Part shown: positions 22,111 to 33,910 of the stretch, piece after piece | Position numbering within the stretch: the stretch's first letter is position 1 | Layout of the letters: each line of letters starts with the position of its first letter | Assembly: GCA_003993805.1 (NCBI GenBank) | Contig: RSEF01000003.1 | Coordinates: 105,708,095-105,772,094 of the forward strand | Source: Himantopus leucocephalus | Lineage: Eukaryota; Chordata; Aves; Charadriiformes; Recurvirostridae | Length of the DNA: 64,000 bases | Direction: 5' to 3' | Notes under the pieces: model-generated | The model's database searches: none | What the model saw: only the letters and a program-made list of their open reading frames with translations | What the model was told of the DNA's origin: nothing | Made by a program: the position numbers and the translations under genes

Positions 22111-24589
22111 TTGCTAGATGCTTAGGTTTCCCTGTCCCCAAACCATTAGATGAATGCCCTAATCACAAGGCTAGAGCGAGGCTTTGTCTTTCCTGCTTTC
22201 CCTGCTCTCGTGCCTGATTGCACAGTGTCTCGGCCTCAGTCGGCAGCTTGGTGTTCCCAGGTGAGATACCCATGGTGTCCATATCTCATGGTCTGAGCAC
22301 AGCATAAAAGCCCTCCTTCACAACTTCTGCTCCACTCAGCTGGTGTTCAAGAAGAGGACATTACACCATCACTACCTATCTGAATTCTGAGGAGTCTCCA
22401 AAATTAACTCAGCTTGAGTTCAGGTGCTCTACACAGGTCAGGACTTTTGCAACAGTCGAGAAGGGACAGACCTCTGGACTGGACATGGGCATCCAGACAG
22501 CTGTCAGACCAAGCATGGAGGTGACCAGCGAATTTAGCTGTCTGTAGAGTTATCCAGTCCAGAAGCCAGGCAGACGGGATTGCTGACTACAAGGCAAGTG
22601 GGTTTCATAACCCAAGTCCCAACTTTGGGGACATCTCATTAGGTTGGATGCTGTTCAGTGTGCATAAATCATAGAATCATAGATGCACAGCATAAATGCA
22701 CAGCAGATTCAAACTCCTCTCTGCAGGTGGGTCATGAGAATCTTTTGTGTATTTTACACATGCCTACATTAACATTTGTATTAACATTAATGTTAGTATA
22801 AGCGTGTATGGAATTAGGTGAATAACTCCATTATTTTTTCTATTATAAGTATCATGTTTCTTAACATTTCCTGTGTGGAAGTTGCAGTATTTAAAAGATA
22901 CTTGTGATAGTTTTCCCCAGGAGAACTGAAGTGTAATGAAGGTGCAGGAGGGAAAATCATACCAGAAACACCCAGAGAAAGCCACCGCTCCGGGTCGGCT
23001 TGTGCTGTGAGTGAAATCACTGGCAATAATGCTGACACCCTCCACTGGGAAAGAAAAAAGGCAATTGGGGAAACGCCGGTGATGTTAGGATTATTTTCAC
23101 AAGGGAGGAGATGAATTCAAGGACATTTTCATGGTCAAAGACAATCACACTTCATGGTGATTCATGACCAGCAGCTTGTTTGTAGTGTCCTTGGTGGAAG
23201 CAGAGTGGGCTGTCAGCTGGATGAATTTCTTGTCGTGGCTCTGGCTGCTGTGGACCTGCGACAGGAGCACGTTAGCACCACTCTGCTTCCACCTTAACGT
23301 CTCCCCAGCACATCCCAGAGCAGAGCCGTGGCCAGACATAACACAGCAGTGGGAAGATGAGGTTCCTCAGCTGAAGTACAGCGCACAGTTTGGGTATTTA
23401 GGAAAGCAGGGCTGCAGAGTACATTCAGTGCACATTTCTTTCAGTGATTTATCTGCTACGCCATCATGCACGGGCAGGCAAAAATTGGTCTGCCACAAAA
23501 CAAGCATTAAATCTTGTCTACACGCAGAGCCGTGCTAGCCTGACCGCAAGGGTATTGCTGGAAGCACGCCGTCATCATTATTTCAGAAAAGAAAAGAGGG
23601 GACACAGCATGAGGGTGGGAATCCGGAGCTGGGCTCTGATTTGTGCTCTGTCATTGAATGGGTAGAAACCTGGCACAAATGACCAGGCTCTAATTCATCC
23701 TCCGGACTTTAGGTATCTGACTGAGGCCCCAGCAAGGCACCAGGGATCTCCTGGGTAGAAGTCCTCTGCGTGAGACGCAGCAAGAACGTGTCCCTTCCAA
23801 AAACTGACTCAGATCTCCTTGCACACACCTTTTTCACTTTCTGCCTTCGCTGACAGTAGAAGGATCCTAGACGCCTACAGCTAGAAGGAGCAGCGTGGCC
23901 TTTGTCTTTTTTCCCCTGCCATAAAAGGAGGATAATGATGCTGACCTTTTTAAAGAGCTTCTGACATCCACAGACGTAAAAAATAAACTTGTAGGAGACT
24001 ATTATTATTGTTATATATCTTTGGACAGAGAGAGCAATGACGTTTCTATGACATTTTATAATCCACATGAAATGCTGCCATAATAAAGATAATGACATGT
24101 CTGATCAACAGAGTAGGCTTAGTTGTGGTATTTGGCAGTGATAATTTGGCTTACTTCTTTTCCTCTGTATTTTCTACAGAAAAAAAAAAAAGACAGAAAG
24201 AAAAAAGATTAGCAGATCCTCTTGCAAATCCTGCTGAAATCAAAACTCTGCTGAATCCAACGTATACAGAACTTTTTCAGGTTGTAGAGAAAATGTGCGG
24301 GTTAGGCTAGTTTAGAAACAGATGTTTGAAAAAGGAATTGTTGATCTCTATGGATGGCACCATTGTTACACCGGTAAGAAAGCTGACCCTCCTGCAGGAG
24401 CTGGGCATGAGAACTGGGCTCAGCAGTACGGGATGCTCATACCTGACTCCAGGTATGATATTTTGCCATCTGTCTTTTAGTGGAGTGGGGACTGCAAAAG
24501 TCTCCCGGAAATTATTAGGCTGTGCTCAGCTTTGTGTTGCATCTCCTTCCCATGCACACACAGATCTTACACCAAGCTCATACTGACAG

Positions 24590-24960
24590 AAGGGGCATAA
24601 GGACATAAGAAAGGACCTGAAGTGTCGGACCAGTGGTCCACCCTGGCAGTAGCCAGTGTCTGAGGACTGCAGCAGGAGATGCTATTTAAGCATAAAAGCA
24701 TGGCCACCTTCCTGGTCCGCTGCCACATTCAGGCCTGCAACCCCGTCCAGTCATTCTAGTATCCGTCTACGGACCTGTCACCATGAGTTCATCAAAATCC
24801 TTTTTGACCCCATGGACACTACCTCTCCAGCTCCCTACGGCAGCACAAGAAGTGAGTCTGTGTATTATTGGTCCATGGCTACTAATAACACAGTTCCATT
24901 TTTCGTTCCCTTTTAAAGAATCTTTTATTGGCTATCTTCACTCCCTCATTTTGGAGAGCA
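24590..24960 (-). mobile_element. old CR1-like 3' fragment
   Basis: AAGGACATAAGAAAGGACCT, GGACCAGTGGTCCACCCTGG and TTTTTGACCCCATGGACACTAC occur in the order found, inverted, in the 3' region of an old CR1 family familiar from reptiles and birds. The copy is diverged. The open frames across it are incidental. Confidence 0.55.
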
Positions 24961-26434
24961 AGTTTAGCTGGGCTGAATTATTTTATAAAGTGAACCATGA
25001 TGTAACCAGATCTTGAGACACATTCAACTGGCTCCACTAATGAGACTGAATGTTGTACCTGGCCACCGATTTTGTGGTTGGAGAGAAGGCACTACAAAAT
25101 GTGGATGTTATGAAAGGGAATAAAAATCTTTTTCTTTCTGCAAGACTATTTGGCAGAAACTTCTTAGGAAATAGAAGACAGAAGGAGACCACTGGATGAA
25201 CTAAATGTGAGATTTAATATACATGTAACAGCCTCAGTAATACTCAGCGATCTTTGGTGTCTCACTGCCAGAAGGTATCAGAAAGAGTTTTGAAGGTTAA
25301 AATTTGCAAGAAAACCTCTCATGAAAGTCAATGCCTTCAAACCTAAGACCAAAACTTTGATTTATCCCCTGGCCTAATCACTGAGTCCTAGCCTACACCT
25401 AATCTAGGTTTGGATTTATGTACATGGGCCACCTCCAGCCATAGCAAGACTTCCAAAGAGGCAGCCCACTGCTCCATGGAGTGAAACTTTCCAAAGGTTT
25501 GCCAAACAAGCACTTCACCACCAGACTTTCTGAAAACCTTACTAAAATGGCCACTATCACCATCTCCACTCATGGAACTGGACAAATAAAAATGAGGGTG
25601 GAGGGACCGCAAAGCAACAAACCTTTCCTCTGCAGAAGCATCAGCCACATCTGCACTGGAGAATAAATTGGACTGTGGGTTCTTCTTTGGTTCTGAGGCC
25701 AAAACAACTCAAATCTCTGAAACAGGGAGTCTGCGTTAAGGGATCTGCTGTTAGCTGTCCCTGGCCCATACCATCCCCTGGGCTGGCCCTGGCCACTGTC
25801 TGGGAAAATACTTGAGTCTCTACCAAAACCACTCCAGGGATTGTGCCAGCTGCATGGGCAATCGTATGCCAAAGCCCAGGCCAGTCCCCTACTCCCGTTT
25901 ACTTTCCTGGGATAAACGTGGCATCTTTCCCACCTTTTGGAAACATTTCTGCCACGAGGGATGGCTTGCATTGCACAGATGAGCTAAAATGGGGCAGAAC
26001 AAGAGGGCAACTGCAGTTCACAGCTGTGACTCAGGAAAAACATTTGATCCACCATAGGTCACCTCTCAGTGACTGGCTGCTCACAGAGAGTTTGTGGGAA
26101 AAGGAGAAACAAAAGGATAATGGCACTTTTGTTTCCTCTTCCTGAAGTCTTCTTGCCACTGGGCTAGCAGCTCAGCTGATTAAAATGTGCTTGCAGTCAC
26201 TCATCCCCAAAGCTGGAGGAATCCTGGGCATGAGTGCGAGTCACCATGAGGTAGCAGCTGCTGGAGGGAGGTTTGGGTCTGCGGATGCTGTTCCATGTCA
26301 CAGGGTTTCTGGCTGCAAAGCTGCTCTGGAAAATGCTGTCCTGCTTGAGGATGTGGCAGCTCCGTTGTGCCCCAGCACTGCCACTTTTCTGCCTTTTCAG
26401 CTGAGCCACCGTAAATATCTATAGCGTGATCCAT

Positions 26435-26477
26435 AGAGTCATAGAATCATAGAATGGTTAGAGTTGGAAGAGACCTN
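26435..26477 (-). mobile_element. CR1 LINE 3' tail running into an assembly gap
   Basis: AGTCATAGAATCATAGAATGG followed by GTTGGAAGAGACCT is the reverse complement of the CR1 tail with its ATTCTATGA repeats. The rest of the element is lost in the run of Ns that begins immediately after. No CR1 sequence is seen beyond the gap. Confidence 0.88.
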
Positions 26478-26576
26478 NNNNNNNNNNNNNNNNNNNNNNN
26501 NNNNNNNNNNNNNNNNNNNNNNNNNNNNNNNNNNNNNNNNNNNNNNNNNNNNNNNNNNNNNNNNNNNNNNNNNNNN
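26478..26576. other. assembly gap (about 100 N)
   Basis: A run of about 100 Ns, apparently a placeholder. It starts inside a CR1 copy, so the missing sequence probably includes the rest of that LINE. Confidence 0.95.
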
Positions 26577-27439
26577 ATCGCTTTAGCACACTTCTGAATG
26601 CTGGTTTGAACTGGGGCCTCTGGATCTGAGCCTAAGGGGCACTGGAGACAGTCTCCTTCATAATGACTGCATCGAGCTTTGCAACCTTCCTTCCTGCCCT
26701 GAAAGAAAGAATGAAATTGATCAGAGCTGATCATTCAGAGGAGCCAGAGTAAGCCAGAGTAGCCACACACCAGTGGGACTACCCAAGGTGGATCTCTATG
26801 AACATCCACAATATCTTCTTTCCACCTCTCCCCAGCTGCTGTCTGAGACCTTTGCTTTACAGGAGATCTAAAATTCCCCTTGGTCTTGCAGCCAGAAGTG
26901 CGGAGGAGGTTGTGCGTCTGTGCAAGCCCCTTCACATGTCCAGGGGATCTCCCTGGAGCGTGACTGTACACACGTATGCAGTCAGGTGCAAAATTCAGGC
27001 TGTACATAGCAATCCCCGTGGTGCACGGACCCTGTCGTTGTGGAATTCCGTTTCCTCCTCAAACATCGTCAGGCTCAGGGCCCTTCAAGTGCAGGGGAGA
27101 TTAGGATCTGGTTCTGTGTGGTATCGCTTGGAGGCCTGTGCCCAACTCCAAGCGCACCTACTGTTGGGAGCTATGCACTCACCAAAGGGAAATGCTTGTC
27201 TTGGAATGAGCTCATGCTGCTGCGCTGCTGTTCTGCACGTGTCAGCAGTTTTGTGGACTCTCATGTTTGCAGATGTATGAATTATCCCTTGGCAGATGGT
27301 TGGTTTCACCCTCCTCTATACACACATGTGTTTAAGGTGAATGTAAAAGCGCATTCATTGTTATAAGCTCTTCATTCATGTTCTTATTCATTCAAGTGGG
27401 TAAGAGAAGAGGTTTCTATGTATGTACATTGTCAGCCCT

Positions 27440-27525
27440 GACAAATCATTCTGCTGGGCAGAAGTGATGAAATGGACTAGGTGATCTTCTGAAGTTCCTG
27501 CAGCCCTATAATTCTCTGAAAAGAC
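27440..27525 (+). mobile_element. CR1 LINE, short decayed 3' end
   Basis: GGACTAGGTGATCTTCTGAA followed by GTTCCTGCAGCCCTATAATTCT matches the layout of an older CR1 3' end. It is diverged and short. Confidence 0.65.
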
Positions 27526-28849
27526 CAGGGGCAAGGCTGATCTCATAGTAGGTTAAATAATCACAGTGGTTTTATTATATAAACCTCTTATTGTGTAAAT
27601 CAGACAACTGTTGGTACTTTTTTTCATATTCCATATAAAGAAAGCACAAATATGATCTGTCATCATACATGGATGGCTGTAGGTAAAGGCAAACACAACA
27701 AGTTGAAATCCTACCACTTATTCTTAATTCTGCTGCTGCGTATGACTTGAGCAAGGATAACTCACTTGTTTTACTTACTTTTAATATTTATTTATGTGTT
27801 TATTAGTGTGTATAAGGTGGGACCACTTCTGGAGCTTGGATTTTCCCCCTACTTTGGCTGCAGCCTGACTTCATGGTACCTGAGCATGCACAGGCTCCTT
27901 GCTCCCCCGTTGTGCCCAGCTCTGCCCGGGGCTGTGGGGGAGACAAGGCTTGTCCCGTACACGCAGGACACACTGCCCCACACTAGGTTGGCATCCCCTG
28001 CCTGCGGATGGGCAGGATCCACAGGGGCAGGACATCCTGGCAGTGGCACGAAGCAGCGGGGACAAGTGCATGCCTATAGCCTTGCTGCTGGGTCCTACAC
28101 ACTGCCGTAGGGGTGTCGGGTCCATTTGCTACCGGGGCTGACCCATGGTTGTAGAAACCTGGGCCATAAGCCCCCGTTGGCCTCTGAGGCACCCATCGGG
28201 TGCGTGCAGGGTGCCCGGCTGCACCCCAGCCGTGCGCAGGCAGACCGCAGAGCACACACCCAGGAGTGTCTCACTGAGCCTATTAAACCATTTAACAGGA
28301 GAAAAGAAAAGCCTTTAAAACATGATGCACTAATGACAGATTAATCCACCCAAGAGAACAGTCATAAAGTAAAATGGTGTATAAAATAAAACACATCATT
28401 AAGTACAATTTAAGTATTAAGTAATAAGGATCGAAATACAGGATGAAATTTGTTCCTGCGAGCAGGGCCAGTGAGCGCCCCCTCACCCCATGCTGGGACC
28501 GGCAAGCAGGCTGGGAGGAGGTTTTTCCCTGCTACTTGGGAGGGAGGACTTCACCCCCCAAGAGTCCATCAGGACAATGGTGACCATCCTCTTGTCACTG
28601 AGCCGTGACGCAGCACCAGCTCTGCTAAAAATGCTGTTTGCAGCAACATGGGCAGATCCGTGGTGGGGACAAATGGCCAGAGCAGCACTTTCTGCTAGGG
28701 TCCAGTCCATGGTGCCTGTTCACCTGTAACTGAGAAGCTCCTGAGTTTGTTTGCTCACCAACCTTTCCTCACCCAACAGCATCACTTGAGCTGTCTCGAA
28801 CAGCCAACACCTCCCTGAGCAGCACTGCACCTCACAGCCCTCATCCACG

Positions 28850-28880
28850 GATGTCCCCGCGCTCANGATGTCCCCGCACT
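28850..28880. repeat. 14-bp duplication around a single N, probably false
   Basis: GATGTCCCCGCGCT (28850-28863) and GATGTCCCCGCACT (28867-28880) flank an N at 28866. It is the shortest example of the pattern seen at 17113, 17703, 52093 and 61013. Confidence 0.7.
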
Positions 28881-31084
28881 TGGTGCCCTGCCAACACCAA
28901 GCAAAGAAGTTACACCCAGCACTGGAAGAGCAGCTTTTGGGGTCTCCTCCTGCCCTGGCCCTTTGACTGCACCCGTACAATTGCTTCATGGGGAAAAGAC
29001 CAGGAAGGTAAAATACATTCTTTTTTCTTTTTCTTTTTTTGGCCAGGGAAGGAGGGGAGAGCCCAAGGGCTGCTGCTCCTACCACACAAACAACTTGAAG
29101 AAGCTGCAGCTTGAGAGGAGAGGGAAGAAGGAGACCCGCAGAAACAGTCCAGTGCAGAATTTATGAATGCAAAAATCTCTGGCTGTTAATAAGGTGTTCT
29201 CATGTAAATATACATCAATGAGTACATAGTACCTGCAAATATGCCAGCTAATAACACTCATAGGTCTTTGCATTTATAAATGGATGTAGCTTACAGCTCT
29301 GAGAAATGAAGAGCCTCTGGACCTCTGTCGTAGTCACACAGTTGAAGCCTCTTCAGGGGATCATGGTGCAGGAAAGGTGGCCGTACAGTTGCAGTGAGCA
29401 AGAAAAGCAGCTCTCTCCTAGACAGACACCCCAATCCTGTGTAAGCACCACTATTTCACATAAGCAGCATTGTCAGCTGCATTCATCTTACATCTTTGCT
29501 GCATTTACCAGTTGCCCAAGAAGTTTGGCATTGCAGAAGAGCAAACCTGACCACTTTTTCTTGTTTGTGGATCAACTCAAGTTCTCCCTTGGCTTTCCCT
29601 TCCTTGCCTTGCACAATTAAACAGCAAAAAGGAACTGCTCAGGACTCCATCACTAAATCTCAGTCACTGAAAATTTAACTGCTGATTTTATCCCAGCTAC
29701 GGGAACGTATCCTTTTCTCATCGGTATCTGCACGAGCCCCCAGCATGCCAGTACTGAGTCAGGGTACTGGGTGGCAAAATCTGGCCCTTAGATTTTGTGT
29801 TACTGTTGATGATGCATTTGGCAGTGAGAACCCAGTTGAATCTTGGGAAGCTAAGCCAAGTGTGTTGGAAAGGTGTTAGCAGATGACACCACTTGTAAAT
29901 GTAAACCCAAGCAAACAGACCGGTGAAGTCACTGAGACATCTTCAGAGTGAACACTCCTGAAACCCTACAGCGCTATTTTTAGAGCTGTATCCTAGATAA
30001 GACCTCCATGTGTTTGACTGGTTCTTGTTATAGACATGTATTTACCCTTCCCTAAGACAATTCTATTTCACCTTTTTTTTTTTCCTGACAGTCTTCAGGC
30101 AAGTAGGCAAAAGATCAAAAAGGCTACGCCTTGCAAAATAAAATAAATTTGACTCTTTTTTTCTTTTGATCTTAAAAGATGTCTATCCTGGGTTCTAGCT
30201 GCCCTGGAAAATATTAAAAACACAGGGTGGGATTTTCAGAAGTGCTCTGTATTGCCTGTCAACTTGCAACCGATGACATCTACTTGTGTGTTTTTGCTTT
30301 CTGCTTGTGATTCCTTATGTCTCCTCTGATTTCAGAAACAAACAGTGACCCAGCTCCTTCTCAACATCACTCCCATACGACTTTCCCTTCTGCAGCATTT
30401 CTGCTGGAGGAATTCAGCACCTTTCAGTAGACACCGTTGAAACGAGCCCCTGTCTGGGCTATACTGGTGTTGCTCTTGAGAGGCTGGTGATTTCCCATGG
30501 CCATCTGATAAAACCGCCTGCCAAGAAGGAGGCCGTTACCAATGGGCTTGGCACGCTTGCAGGGGATCTCGGAGTCATTGCCAGCCCTCTGCCCACATGC
30601 TGCTGGCAGCGCTGTGCCGTGCTCCAGTCTGGGCCTGCTCGGCTGACATTCAGCTGGTCAACACTCAGCTCCCTGCAAACAAACCCCTGCCTGTGCGGAT
30701 CTGCGTGCTCAGAGCTCTGGGCAAGATGGCGGCCAGGGGCAGAGGCTCCTCTGGCTTCCCCCGTCCTGCAGTCTCTGACCATTCTCACCCCATCAACTCC
30801 TGGCTTCTCAGCAATAACCCATGGGCAGCAAAAATGGGCTCACAGAGGGACTTTTAAGGATGGTCCCACTGGGGAGAGTAGGATGTCCCTGGCAGAGGGA
30901 AGTCCTTTGAGCAGACTGGATGGGAATGCCGAGGTGGCCAGATGTGGCTGTGAGGGCAACAACAGCAGCTTCAGTGACAACTGTTAGATCTCAGATAAAC
31001 TCCTCCAAAAATCTCCAGATCCCATAAGAATGGTGAAGATAGGGAACATGGTAAATCTCACTTGATAAAAAACAGGCATTCAAC

Positions 31085-31353
31085 AAGGAAACGAGAGGAA
31101 ATGGGTTCAAGTTAAGCCAGGCGAGGTTTAGATTGGGTATTAGGAAAAATTTTTTCACTGAAAGAGATATCCAACATTGGAATAGGCTGCCCAGGGAGGT
31201 GGTGGATTCGCCATCCCTGGAGGTGTTTAAAAAAAGGGTAGACGTGGTACTTGGGGATATGGTTGAGAAGTGGTTTTTGTCAGGTTAGGCTAATAGTTGT
31301 ACTTGATGATCTTAAAGGTCCCTTCCAACCTCAACAATTCTATGATTCTATGA
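31085..31353 (+). mobile_element. CR1 LINE, 3' fragment with intact tail
   Basis: The copy carries AATAGGCTGCCCAGGGAGGT, then CCATCCCTGGAGGTGTTTAA, GATCTTAAAGGTCCCTTCCA and two ATTCTATG tail units. This is the best preserved CR1 3' end in the window. It is 5'-truncated and codes for nothing complete. Confidence 0.93.
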
Positions 31354-33259
31354 TCCCTCCATCCATCCCTTGGTTTTCATGGTGTCCTATGTGCTGGGTC
31401 TACACCACCTCTTTTCCCCAAAATGACAGGCTCTATAGCAGTCTAATGGGAAGAAAAAAGGGCCTTACTAGGTGTGGATGCAGAAAGGAATGGGTGCTCC
31501 TGCACACAACCCCCCTCTTTCAAGTGGAAATTTTTATTGATGGACCCTTATTTGATTGATCGCCTTGATGGGGGGAGAAGCAAGGCAGAATGCAAGTTAT
31601 GAATCAGCTGGCAGGTCTGTGAATGCAGAAAGGGTGGGATATGGTGAGTCATCATCACAACCTATTTCTCAGCTCTTCCGTAATCAATCTTTTTGTCTCT
31701 TGCAGGCTTGACAATGACTCATTCTTTGACATGCCTTTATAGAGCTGCTTTGTGCGTTGCTTGCCAGCCTCCCTGGTGCTGTTCAGTTTATCTGTTGCAT
31801 AGTGCCAGCAGAGGTTAAGAAATGTTACACCTGATTGCCGCAGGATGACTTCAAGAAACAGAACAAATCACTCCGGTGATAACATAGGTAGGGAGCACAG
31901 CAGCTCCAAGGTGCAAGGGAAGTGGACTTGAAAAGTGCTTGGTGCAATTCTAATGAGTTTCTAAAAATATTCATAAAGCATCCTCTCCTTGAGCACAGCA
32001 GAGAGGAAGACGTCGAGTGCTGCATCCCCCAAGCCCTGTGGCCCAAAAGGCTCTGCCTCCCCCTCTGCATGCTCTTGCTGTCCACCTCTGGCCTCTGGGT
32101 ATCCTACAGCAGCTGCAGCTGGTGGCTCCTACCAGCTGTGGGTCTTGCCACCCTCCCCGGTTTCTGGCTGGCGTCTGCCCAGGCGCTGCCACGCAGGCTG
32201 GTGCTTTGGGCAGGGCTTCTTATTGATTCAGTCTGGTCTGCGCTGTGCTGTCACTGCTTCCTTTGACCCCTCCTTAAAGAAGTCTGCTTAGCATTGGCAG
32301 TGGTGTTAAGCAGGTCTGAGACTGAAAATGGCCCTTATTTTAGCATTTATCAGCATGATGGCACATTCAGTACAGATTTCTCTGGTCTGGAGCTAATCTG
32401 AAGCTTTTCATCAGTCAAGGGAAAACTGAACTCTGTCCCATGGATGAAGTCTCCGGGTTTGGCTGTTTTGGCCAAGGCACGGGAAGGCACAGTGATGGTC
32501 CAGGCCAAAGAGAGCCACAGGGTTCACATATGCCTCCCTGCTGGCTCAGTTTCCAAGGGCCTTGATACAAGCCAAGGAGGACCACAGCTGTTTGTATGCA
32601 ACTTCTGTAAAGTCTACCACCCCCCTTGCCACCCCCTAAGCTAGCTCTGGGGCAGCCTGGTCTTAAACTCCACTTCCATCCACCCCACAGTGACTGTTCC
32701 CATGCTCGAGCAAATCTCCGTGGTGTCCAGACTGCAATTTGCTTCTCCATTTCTTCCTGTTTTCCTTGGTTTTCATCATCTCACTGCAGAGTGACAGACC
32801 TGCCCAAGAGCTGTTTATCTAACTCTTACCTTTACACTCAGGCTGAGATCAGAAAATGAAAAGTGACATCATCCTGTTCATCAGATCTGCTCTACGTGCC
32901 ATATACAGGCCAAAATAAATGTTTACTTTGCTTTTCCTCTGGGTAATGTGGCAAAGCCAACGTAGCAAAGCCAGAGTTACCTTCTGATATATACCTCCTG
33001 CAGAATCATTTATTTCTTTGTCACTGGAGACAGAGAGAGACCCTTTAGAAATGAGAGGGTGCTCTAACCAGTTTGCAGAAATGGCTAAGAGAAAAAATGC
33101 TTTTGTACTGTACTTGCAAATTTGCAAAATTAACTTGGTATAAGGAGTGTCCTTGTCTGCACTGATGATGGCCATCATCATATTTCACTAACGTACTCCG
33201 GATTTTTGCCATTCCTGCTGCAGTCATTTATAAGGATATTAAGTATTTCCCATCTGAAT

Positions 33260-33910
33260 TCTCATCAATCATGGACGGACTTCTCCCTCCAGCCCATTTG
33301 ATATATCTGGCTGCCATCCTGTTTTAACCAGTTCTTTTTCACCCTATTATAGTTAATGGTATCCCATTTGGTACAATAACAAAGACCTTATTGAAGTCCA
33401 AGTAGACTAGATCTGTTGCTGTTCCCTAAGGTATAATTTGTCTAGAAAGAGAGTGTGTTATTTCTACACTCTTCATCTTTAGATAAATCTATATAGCATT
33501 TTTTCATTTCCATTTACCCACATGACTTTAATTAGTTATTCAGTCACACTTTTTTCAAAAGCTTATTTACTTCTGTGGTCAGACTCAAGTTTTCCAGATG
33601 ACTTTTTGTCCACCCTTCAAAATAAGCGCTATGATTGCAACTCTCCAGCCAGAATGTACCAAGCTGGATTTGGTAGGCCAACTCCTCACTGTAACTGCAA
33701 TTTCACCTAGCCGTTGTTTAATATTGCCAGAAAAATACTATCAGTTCCCTTTGGTTTGTACACAGCAAACCCTTTGGATTTTGCTCCCACCACGACTGTT
33801 GTAATTTCCATTTACATAGAGACTCTCTCATTAGACGAGTTGTCTTTGCCCAAAGGTTTTATGCTGGTGTCCTAATGAGAAACTCAAGCGAGGTACTCAT
33901 TTAGTTTTGG
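33260..33910 (-). mobile_element. old CR1-like LINE, reverse-transcriptase fragment
   Basis: On the minus strand, with breaks, the translation gives a WRVAIIALILKGGQK-like stretch, then a palm-like segment reading DLVYLDFNKVF. These correspond to the DW..A.V.PIFKKG and YLDFSKAFD blocks of CR1 reverse transcriptases. Upstream there is an echo of the ELADEIA block. The reading frame is decayed. The orientation is opposite to the CR1 at 45480. The end points are approximate. Confidence 0.6.

Larger units (their letters stand above)
17936..24589. other. intergenic, no gene seen
   Basis: It contains an old SINE remnant (18930), the GC-rich patch (19790-20340), a small CR1 piece (22025) and a TCATAGAATCATAG tail scrap near 22670. 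The 205-residue antisense frame at 17957-18574 has no recognisable features. Confidence 0.55.
24961..33259. other. intergenic, no gene seen outside the listed CR1 copies and gap
   Basis: Ordinary unique-looking sequence lies between CR1 fragments at 26435, 27440 and 31085. Moderately GC-rich stretches near 27880-28260 and 30500-30800 give overlapping open frames up to 166 codons, without domains or splice structure. Confidence 0.55.

Noticed and set aside
22660..22690. TCATAGAATCATAG near 22670 as a CR1 copy
   Set aside because: Only the tail-like words are present, with no CCTTCCAACC block beside them. It may be a scrap, but it is not enough to call.
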